From Bacteroidales bacterium (GTDB lineage: Bacteria; Bacteroidota; Bacteroidia; Bacteroidales; ML635J-15): a DNA stretch of 18,678 bases. The notes under the pieces are model-generated. The model did not search any database. It was not told the origin of the DNA and saw nothing but the letters and a program-made list of their open reading frames with translations. The stretch spans positions 1-18,678 of the forward strand of contig JALOAQ010000055.1 of assembly GCA_023228725.1 (NCBI GenBank). Direction: 5' to 3'. Shown here one piece after another: positions 6,647-12,870 of the stretch. How positions within the stretch are numbered: the stretch's first letter is position 1; each line of letters opens with the position of its first letter. Made by a program: the position numbers and the translations under genes.

Positions 6647-7508
6647 ACTATATTATTTTATAATTTTAATTATAGCTTTAGCCTTACCACAACATGTAGC
6701 GGCTAAAGACAATACGAAAGATAAATCAAAAAAGAATAATTCTCAAAAAGAAGTAATTCAAGAACAAGCTCTTGCTGATGATGTTGATTTGTTTGACTTA
6801 GATAAAGTTGAACTTGATGAAAATTTAATAGTAAAAACAGATAATCCGAAAACTGAGGATAAAGAAAAAGATAAAAAAGATAAAAAAGATAAAAAGGATA
6901 AAAAAGATATTATAAAAATAAATTCTAAGTTTTTTCTTGATTTTGGAATTAATCTGGGAACTATTTTATTGATAATTCTTTTAATTTATTATCCTGAAAA
7001 TAAAAAACAATCCACAATTTTTTCTTTCATATTATTTAATGTTGTTATTTTTCTACTAACTTTTGTTCTTAATGATGTGAAAATATCTATGGGAGCCGCT
7101 TTTGGTTTGTTTGCTGTGTTTTCAATGCTAAGGTACAGAACAGCCGGAATATCAATGAAAGATATGACCTATCTTTTTATTTTTATTGCAATGGGTTTAG
7201 TTAGTGCTATTGGTTTGAAATTTCATGATTTGGCAATAATTAACGGAATAATTTTTCTGTTTGTATTTGTAATGGATAGCGGTTTGTTTTTTAAAAGAGA
7301 ATATTCACAAATAATTATTTATGAAAAAATCGAAAATATCAAAACCGAAAATTATGATAAACTTCTAGCCGAACTAAAAGAAAGAACAGGATTGGATATT
7401 CATAGAATTTCTATAGGGAAACTAGATTTTTTGAAAGACTCTGCATTTATAAAAATTTTCTATTATCAAAAAAATAAAAAGATGTATCCATACGATGAAG
7501 CTGATTAA
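6633..7508 (+). CDS. DUF4956 multi-pass membrane protein
   Basis: The ATG at 6633 is chosen because it starts a signal-like hydrophobic segment (4-23); a longer frame from 6516 would only read through the VTC gene. The 291 residues hold an N-terminal hydrophobic segment, then a polar, Lys/Asp-rich linker (24-95) with a KDK-type repeat, then membrane segments at about 101-120, 129-147, 152-165, 178-195 and 200-219. A soluble C-terminal domain (221-291) follows, with a ferredoxin-like alternation around LAELKERTGLDIHRISIG. The diagnostic DUF4956 block is GAAFGLFAVFSMLRYRTAGI (154-173) with KDMTYLF. DUF4956 genes commonly sit beside VTC-domain genes. A role in holding or guiding the polymerase product across the inner membrane is plausible, by analogy to the membrane parts of yeast VTC, but unproven. 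The gene overlaps both neighbours by 14 nt. Confidence 0.85.
   Translation: MKIPKLYYFIILIIALALPQHVAAKDNTKDKSKKNNSQKEVIQEQALADDVDLFDLDKVELDENLIVKTDNPKTEDKEKDKKDKKDKKDKKDIIKINSKFFLDFGINLGTILLIILLIYYPENKKQSTIFSFILFNVVIFLLTFVLNDVKISMGAAFGLFAVFSMLRYRTAGISMKDMTYLFIFIAMGLVSAIGLKFHDLAIINGIIFLFVFVMDSGLFFKREYSQIIIYEKIENIKTENYDKLLAELKERTGLDIHRISIGKLDFLKDSAFIKIFYYQKNKKMYPYDEAD
6870..6908 (+). repeat. In-frame 9-nt tandem repeat (GAT-AAA-AAR) in the DUF4956 gene
   Basis: Four consecutive units of GATAAAAAA or GATAAAAAG plus a closing GAT encode (Asp-Lys-Lys)4-Asp, with a looser copy just before. It lies in the linker between the first hydrophobic segment and the membrane domain. Because the unit is a multiple of three, length change would alter linker size without breaking the frame. 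Confidence 0.85.
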
Positions 7509-8172
7509 ATATAAAATATTAACACTTTTATTTTGTATAGCTTATTCTAGCATACTGCATTCACAAATAAATGATTTTGGATTGTGGACTTCTATTGCTG
7601 TGGAAAAGAAAATTAATAAACACTTTTCAATCAATATTAATAACGATTTTAGGTTTAATGAAAATTTGACTGAACTAGGACGTATAAATAACGATTTGGG
7701 AGTAGAATATAAGATTAATAAAATTTTTAGCTTTTCTTTAAATTATAGACTTGGAAATATGCGATTGCTTGACGATTCTTATATAGCGAGGCATAGGATT
7801 TTTGTGGATTTTAAAGCAAAACGAAAAATTTCTAAATTTGATTTAAGTCTAAGACTTAGACTACAACAACAATATCTTCATAATGAGCTAATGGCTGAAA
7901 ATATTATGCCAAAAACTTATTTGCGACCTAAACTCCAAATAAAATATAGAGATTTAATTTATTTAAAACCATATTTAGCTTATCAGATTTTTATTCCCTT
8001 AAATATTCCGGAAAGACGAATCGTGGATGAACATAGAATAGTTTTAGGGCTTGATTATAAAATAAATAAACAACACTCTTTTGGTATTTATGCAATGTAC
8101 GATAAAGAGTTTGCTAAGAAAAAAACTTATATAAATAATATAATAGGTATAGAATACAATTTTAGTTTTTAA
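7495..8172 (+). CDS. DUF2490 outer-membrane beta-barrel protein
   Basis: The 225-residue protein has a signal peptide (cleavage near LHSQ, 21-24). A DUF2490-type barrel follows: the opening FGLWTSIAVEKKINKHFSI (28-46), then regularly alternating strands such as NDFRFNENLTELGRINNDLG, FSFSLNYRLGNM, RHRIFVDFKAKRK, LRLRLQQQYLH, YLRPKLQIKY and EHRIVLGLDYKINKQHSF. It ends in IIGIEYNFSF with the C-terminal Phe used for outer-membrane insertion. Relatives are uncharacterised outer-membrane proteins. Its start overlaps the DUF4956 stop by 14 nt and CotH starts 2 nt after it, which places an outer-membrane protein firmly inside the VTC/CotH unit. It might be a channel or anchor; the sequence alone does not show a ligand. 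Confidence 0.85.
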   Translation: MKLIKYKILTLLFCIAYSSILHSQINDFGLWTSIAVEKKINKHFSININNDFRFNENLTELGRINNDLGVEYKINKIFSFSLNYRLGNMRLLDDSYIARHRIFVDFKAKRKISKFDLSLRLRLQQQYLHNELMAENIMPKTYLRPKLQIKYRDLIYLKPYLAYQIFIPLNIPERRIVDEHRIVLGLDYKINKQHSFGIYAMYDKEFAKKKTYINNIIGIEYNFSF

Positions 8173-8174
8173 TT

Positions 8175-9887
8175 ATGGCTTATTTTAGAAATATTTTGAT
8201 TTTATTATTTGTTTCGCTTAATTCTCTTTATGCACAACAAATTGTGTTTGAAAAAAAGTTTTATCATATTGATGAAAGCAAGAAATTAATTTTAATAAAC
8301 AAGTCCATAGAAAGCATAAACTCAGAAACAAGTGAAATTTCTGCTATTTTGCTAAATAAAACATATTTTTTAAGCCCACCGGTTTCTGAATTTGAACTGG
8401 GACGTTCATATAGCCTTATTGATGGGAATTATACTAATTATATATTGTATTTTACAGAATTCCCGATAATAAACATTGAGTGTGATAGCCATGTTCCAAG
8501 CGATTTTAGAGCTTTGGCTAATTTTAAGATTTCTGAATCTAATGGAAATGTTTTAGAAAATATAATAGGCATAGAACTACAAGGTTCATCTTCACTTTTT
8601 TATCCTAAAAAAAATTATAGAATTGAATTTTGGGTTGACCCGTATGGAATGATTAATAAAAATGTAAGCTTGCTTGGTATGAGAAATGATGATGATTGGA
8701 GTTTGCTTGCAATGTATATAGAACCATTGAGAATAAGAACAAAATCAGCAAACGAATTATGGTTGCAAATTCATAAACCTTATTATTCTCAACTTGAACC
8801 TAGAGCAATTAATGGAACTAGAAATGAATATGTGGAATTGTTTTTTAATGGAGAATATAATGGAATTTACTGCCTTGGCGAAAGAATAGACCAAAAACAA
8901 TTACAACTAAAAGAATTTAAAACATCAACAGGAATTCGCGGAGAATTGTATAAAGGCCAAGATTGGGGCGGAGCAACAGAGTTTAAGGAACTTGAAGAGT
9001 TTGAGTATAATTCAGAGTTTTGGAGTGGATTCAAATATAAATATCCTAAGGAAGAAATTGATTGGTCTATCTTATATAATTTTGTTGACTTTGTTATAAA
9101 TTCCTCAAATACAGAGTTTTATGCTAATTATAAACAAAAGTTTGATGTAAATAATTCAGTTGACTATTATCTTTTTTTAAACTTGATGCAAGCTTATGAT
9201 AACCAAGGGAAAAATATTTATATTGCTAAATATGATAAAAATGAAGTTTATTTTTATGTTCCATGGGATTTAGATGCTACTTTCGATTTAGATTGGAATG
9301 GTTCATATTCAAATTATTACCAAAGTATATTGTCAAATGGTTTTTACAACAGACTTATTCATGATTGTTCAGAAAATGGATTTAATGTTTTGTTGAAAAA
9401 TAGATGGAATAGCTTGAGACAGAATGTGTTGACTTATGATAATATTATAAGTATCTTTCGTGAAAATTTTGAAGTTTTGCAAAAAAATGCCGTGTATGAA
9501 AGAGAGCATCTTATATGGGGAGATGATTATGTTTTTTATGAAAATGGATTTGCACATTTAGAAAATTGGGTGCAAAACAGACTTGAGTTTTTAGATAATA
9601 TTTTTAGTTTACCTTGTGAGCCTCAATCTGCTGAAACTTTTAATAAAGAAAATTGGTTTGCTATTTATCCAAATCCAAATCAAGGAATAATAAATATTGA
9701 ACTTTCAGATGGTGAGTTTGAAGCTGATTTTTCTTTAATATCTATAAATGGAGTGGAATTGTTAAAAACAAAAGTTTATTTTGGAAATAATCAAATTGAT
9801 TTAAGCCAATTTAGTAATGGAATTTACTTAGGTATATTAAAAACGAAAAATAAAATAGCAAATACTAAAATTATAGTTAAGTATTAA
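8175..9887 (+). CDS. CotH-type kinase with a T9SS C-terminal sorting domain
   Basis: The 570 residues start with a signal peptide (cleavage after YAQ, 19-21), then a beta-rich lead-in. The CotH domain spans about 98-480: GIELQGSSSLFYPKKNYRIE (132-151), RIRTKSANEL (186-195), VELFFNGEYNGIYCLGERID (220-239), MQAYDNQGKNIYIAKYD (338-354) and the metal-site motif PWDLDATFDLDW (363-374). CotH proteins are atypical, Fam20C-related secreted kinases; in Bacillus CotH phosphorylates spore-coat proteins. Residues 494-570 (WFAIYPNPNQGIINIEL then SNGIYLGILKTKNK and IIVKY) form a typical type A T9SS sorting domain, so the enzyme should be exported across the outer membrane and attached to the surface or released. 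It is the last gene of the operon, and its stop overlaps the stop of the convergent acyltransferase gene. The substrate is unknown. Confidence 0.92.
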   Translation: MAYFRNILILLFVSLNSLYAQQIVFEKKFYHIDESKKLILINKSIESINSETSEISAILLNKTYFLSPPVSEFELGRSYSLIDGNYTNYILYFTEFPIINIECDSHVPSDFRALANFKISESNGNVLENIIGIELQGSSSLFYPKKNYRIEFWVDPYGMINKNVSLLGMRNDDDWSLLAMYIEPLRIRTKSANELWLQIHKPYYSQLEPRAINGTRNEYVELFFNGEYNGIYCLGERIDQKQLQLKEFKTSTGIRGELYKGQDWGGATEFKELEEFEYNSEFWSGFKYKYPKEEIDWSILYNFVDFVINSSNTEFYANYKQKFDVNNSVDYYLFLNLMQAYDNQGKNIYIAKYDKNEVYFYVPWDLDATFDLDWNGSYSNYYQSILSNGFYNRLIHDCSENGFNVLLKNRWNSLRQNVLTYDNIISIFRENFEVLQKNAVYEREHLIWGDDYVFYENGFAHLENWVQNRLEFLDNIFSLPCEPQSAETFNKENWFAIYPNPNQGIINIELSDGEFEADFSLISINGVELLKTKVYFGNNQIDLSQFSNGIYLGILKTKNKIANTKIIVKY

Positions 9888-11281
9888 TTTATTTGATTTT
9901 TTCTCTTCCAATGATTAATAATCAAATCTAATTTTAAAATAAGATTTTGATGGATTTCTTTTAACTTTTTGTAATTAGCATTATTTACTTTTCTTAATTT
10001 TAAAAGTCTCCAATCTTCTAATAAAATAATTATCCATTCAAAGATTAATTTGGCAAACAAACCTGTTAAAGGTAAAGATAGAGCATAAATAATAATCAAA
10101 TAAGTTTTAGGAATAAATATTGCAAAAATTACAATTTGAATTAAATAAATAAGTGGAGCTAAAAAGACAGCCCAGCCAAACTTTATGCTAGAATGAAATT
10201 GTTTGTCTTTAATTTTTGAAACTATTAATTTGGAAGTAAAATAAATTAAAGCATTGTTAATCAGTCCGTAAGCGAAAAAGGGTAAACACAAAATAATTAT
10301 AAAACTATTTACAATTAATCTAAAAATACTTAAAAATGGTTTTTCAATAGATTGGTCGCTAAGTTTATATTTCTTTTTTAAATTTTCATAATTATCTATT
10401 TGGGATTTAATTTCTAACATTTTTTCGGGCTGGTCTTTTTCAAAAGTATTTAAGGCATTTATAGTTATTTTGTCTGCTTTAAATTTATTTATTTGAGATA
10501 ATTTTCCAAGTTGGAATTTTCTAATAAGATTTTTAACATATAAAGTTCTAATGCTTTCGTAAGTATCGTATAATTCTAAATTTTGAATATCAATAGTTAA
10601 ATCGCTAGTTGCTTTTTTCATATCGTTGCGTAAGCTAAGCATAGCCTTTTGCTGATTTTCAATATATTCTTCTTTGTAATTTTCAACAGAAATAGCCTCA
10701 CCGTATCTTATATGGATTATACTTCTCATTTTATTATATTGGCTGTAATAAATTCCTACGGGAATTATTTTAAGATTCAAATTAAAATTGTTTTTTTCTT
10801 CAGCCATAAATGCTAAGCGTGGAATTCCTTTTTTAAAAGCTAAAAGTTGCCTTTTATTATTATGTCTTGCTTCAGGAAAAATTCCTATATATTTTTTATT
10901 TTCTAAAACTCTTACTGCAATATCAAAAGTTAGATCATTATTTGTTAAGTTGTCTTTTCCGTCTCTAATGCGGAATACCGGAAGAATTTTAAAAAAATAT
11001 AAAAATTTGGCAAGTAATTTCTTTTTAAAAATATCAGCTCTTGCTAAAAAAACAATTTGCTTATTAGTTGTAAATAAAATCGCCAAAGGGTCCATAAGGG
11101 CATTTTGGTGGTTTGGTGCAAAAATTATTGGACAATCGTCAGGAATGTTTTCTTTTCCTTCAACTACAATGTTTTTGTAAAATAAACTGTGTAATATTTT
11201 AACATACAAGCCGAAAAAACTCCACCAAAAAGAATTTCTGTATAAATGTTTATAATTGTCTATATTGTTTTTCTTCGCCAT
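9884..11281 (-). CDS. PlsC-like glycerophospholipid acyltransferase with membrane tail
   Basis: I prefer the ATG at 11281 (465 residues): upstream in-frame ATGs at 11329 and 11317 only add residues read from inside the symporter gene. The PlsC/LPLAT domain has APNHQNALMDP (HX5D spacing, not the classical HX4D), the VFRIRDGKDN segment, FPEARHNNKRQLLAFKKGIP in place of the usual FPEG block, and IIPVGIYY. These features fit the glycerol-3-phosphate/1-acylglycerol-3-phosphate acyltransferase branch that resembles yeast Gpt2/Sct1. The C-terminal third has a charged helical stretch, then four or so membrane segments (around FRLIVNSFIIILCLPFFAYG, APLIYLIQIVIFAIFIP, YLIIIYALSLPLTGLFAKLI). It is expected to acylate a lysophospholipid or glycerol phosphate at the inner membrane. 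It starts 22 nt before the end of the upstream symporter gene, suggesting coupled translation. Confidence 0.85.
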   Translation of the reverse strand: MAKKNNIDNYKHLYRNSFWWSFFGLYVKILHSLFYKNIVVEGKENIPDDCPIIFAPNHQNALMDPLAILFTTNKQIVFLARADIFKKKLLAKFLYFFKILPVFRIRDGKDNLTNNDLTFDIAVRVLENKKYIGIFPEARHNNKRQLLAFKKGIPRLAFMAEEKNNFNLNLKIIPVGIYYSQYNKMRSIIHIRYGEAISVENYKEEYIENQQKAMLSLRNDMKKATSDLTIDIQNLELYDTYESIRTLYVKNLIRKFQLGKLSQINKFKADKITINALNTFEKDQPEKMLEIKSQIDNYENLKKKYKLSDQSIEKPFLSIFRLIVNSFIIILCLPFFAYGLINNALIYFTSKLIVSKIKDKQFHSSIKFGWAVFLAPLIYLIQIVIFAIFIPKTYLIIIYALSLPLTGLFAKLIFEWIIILLEDWRLLKLRKVNNANYKKLKEIHQNLILKLDLIINHWKRKNQIN

Positions 11282-12213
11282 ATTGTTGAAATTGTTAATC
11301 CTGAAATTATATGCCATATTCCCCACCACGCTGTAACAATCATCATTCCGCCAAGTGCCAAATCTTGTGGGAAAATATTTGGGTTGAATAATAAAACTAA
11401 GCCTAATCCACTGTTTTGTATTCCTGTTTCTAAAGCTATTGTGCGTGAATTTGTTGTGTTTAATTTAAAAAGCTTAGCAAACCCATAACCAGAGCTTAAA
11501 GCAAAAGCATTATGAATTAATACAACTATAAAAATCCAATAAATATATTTAATAAAATGATCATAATTATTAGCAAACATTATAACAACCATTCCCATAA
11601 AAAAGAAAAGCGAAAATAGTTTAATTGGTTTTTTTATTTTTTCTGTTAATTTTGGAAATTTATGGTTTGCTGTCATTCCTAAAATAATAGGAATACCTAA
11701 TAATATTAATACGGTTTTAAGCATTTCTATTGGATTTATTGTAAGTTCGCGCAATAAACTATTATCTAACCAAGGTCCAAAAGTTTTATAAAGCTTCCCG
11801 TAAAAATAAAAATTGAAAGGAGTTAATACTATTGCTAACATAGTTGCAATTGCAGTTAGTGACACAGATAGTGCAGCATTACCTTTTGCATGTGTTGATA
11901 AAAAATTAGAAACATTTCCACCTGGACAGGCGGCAACTAATAGCATGCCCATTGCAACTCCGGCAGTTAAATTATTCCAAAATGCCATTATTATTGCAAA
12001 AGTAATAAGGGGAAGAATAAAAAATTGTGAAATAAACCCAACAATTACTGGTTTTGGTTTTTTAAATAATTCTTTAAAATGTGAAATTTTAATTTCAAGA
12101 GCAACGCCAAACATAATTATAGCTATTGCAATATTTAAAACTAGCAAACCTCCTTCAGAAAAGTTTAGTTTTGCTGCGTCCATTTTTTGTAAGGCTTCAA
12201 ACATATTCTTCAA
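11260..12213 (-). CDS. Bile acid:sodium symporter (BASS) family transporter
   Basis: The 317 residues contain about nine or ten hydrophobic helices and the two family signatures that form the sodium sites and core: AACPGGNVSNFLS (94-106) and ALETGIQNSGLGLVLLF (260-276). The N-terminal GGLLVLNIAIAIIMFGVALE (21-40) is also typical. BASS carriers bring in organic anions with Na+; bacterial members transport bile acids, pantoate, pyruvate-like acids or sulfur compounds, so the name does not fix the substrate. A start at Met4 (12204) is also possible. The 3' end overlaps the acyltransferase gene by 22 nt, hence a two-gene operon. Confidence 0.9.
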   Translation of the reverse strand: MKNMFEALQKMDAAKLNFSEGGLLVLNIAIAIIMFGVALEIKISHFKELFKKPKPVIVGFISQFFILPLITFAIIMAFWNNLTAGVAMGMLLVAACPGGNVSNFLSTHAKGNAALSVSLTAIATMLAIVLTPFNFYFYGKLYKTFGPWLDNSLLRELTINPIEMLKTVLILLGIPIILGMTANHKFPKLTEKIKKPIKLFSLFFFMGMVVIMFANNYDHFIKYIYWIFIVVLIHNAFALSSGYGFAKLFKLNTTNSRTIALETGIQNSGLGLVLLFNPNIFPQDLALGGMMIVTAWWGIWHIISGLTISTIWRRKTI

Positions 12214-12222
12214 AATTTATTG

Positions 12223-12230
12223 CAAAAATA
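12223..12230 (-). promoter_or_regulatory. Possible -7 element for the symporter/acyltransferase operon
   Basis: The minus strand reads TATTTTTG, an exact TAnnTTTG match, in the 128-nt gap between the divergent symporter and cdd genes; an ATG stands where TTG is expected, about 20 nt upstream. The transcription start would lie only a few bases before the ATG at 12213, which would favour a very short leader or the Met4 start at 12204. I see no convincing promoter for cdd in the same gap. Confidence 0.35.
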
Positions 12231-12341
12231 ACAATTGTTTGTAATTTTCTCATTTTTATGCTTAACAATGTTTAAGATTTATTGTTTATCTTGCCAAATT
12301 CAATAAAATTGACTAATTTTATAAAATTAAAATTTTGGAAA

Positions 12342-12833
12342 ATGAGAAATCACGAAATTAATATTTGTTATAAGGAATATAGCCCTAGCGAATTAAATGC
12401 CGTTGATAAAAATTTGATTGATCTTGCTATTCAAGCTGCAAAAAACGCTTATGCACCTTATTCTCATTTTAGAGTTGGTGCAGCTGTGCTTTTAGACGAT
12501 GGAAGTATAATCAAAGGAAGTAATCAGGAAAATGCTGCTTATCCTTCAGGATTATGTGCCGAAAGGGTAGCTCTGTTTTATGCAAATTCTGAGTTTCCTG
12601 GCAAAGCCGTTCTTGCTATTGCTGTTGTAGTTGTAAATCCTAAAGGAGAAATTCTTAAAGAAAATATTTCTCCTTGTGGCTCTTGCCGACAAGTAATGGT
12701 AGAAACACAAATGAGATTTAAAAAACCAATAAAAATACTTTTAGCTTCTGATAAATCAGTCTTAGTTTTTGATTCTGTTGAAGATTTATTGCCACTTAGT
12801 TTTAGCCAAGGCGATCTTTTAGTTGATGAATAA
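12342..12833 (+). CDS. cdd: Cytidine deaminase
   Basis: The enzyme hydrolyses cytidine and deoxycytidine to uridine forms in pyrimidine salvage. The ATG at 12342 gives 163 residues; an in-frame ATG at 12282 would add 20 residues of non-conserved sequence, so the shorter form is preferred. The zinc-dependent deaminase motifs are complete: AYAPYSHFRVGAAV (36-49), QENAAYPSGLCAERVAL (62-78, with Cys72 and catalytic Glu74) and SPCGSCRQVM (110-119, with Cys112 and Cys115). This is the tetrameric, three-cysteine Cdd type. The N-terminal extension of about 25 residues before the core is usual for Bacteroidota members. It is monocistronic and convergent with pbpC, 37 nt away. Confidence 0.95.
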   Translation: MRNHEINICYKEYSPSELNAVDKNLIDLAIQAAKNAYAPYSHFRVGAAVLLDDGSIIKGSNQENAAYPSGLCAERVALFYANSEFPGKAVLAIAVVVVNPKGEILKENISPCGSCRQVMVETQMRFKKPIKILLASDKSVLVFDSVEDLLPLSFSQGDLLVDE

Positions 12834-12870
12834 TTGAGAAATTTTTCTGATTTCGCTTATTTTTAATTTA

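Noticed and set aside
11813..12244. Open plus-strand frame of 143 codons opposite the symporter gene.
   Set aside because: The symporter on the minus strand has full family motifs; the opposite frame has no recognisable domain and is a shadow.
12834..12870. Possible hairpin terminator (GAAAT...ATTTC) between convergent cdd and pbpC.
   Set aside because: The stem is only five A/T-rich base pairs with a large loop and no clean T tract on either strand.
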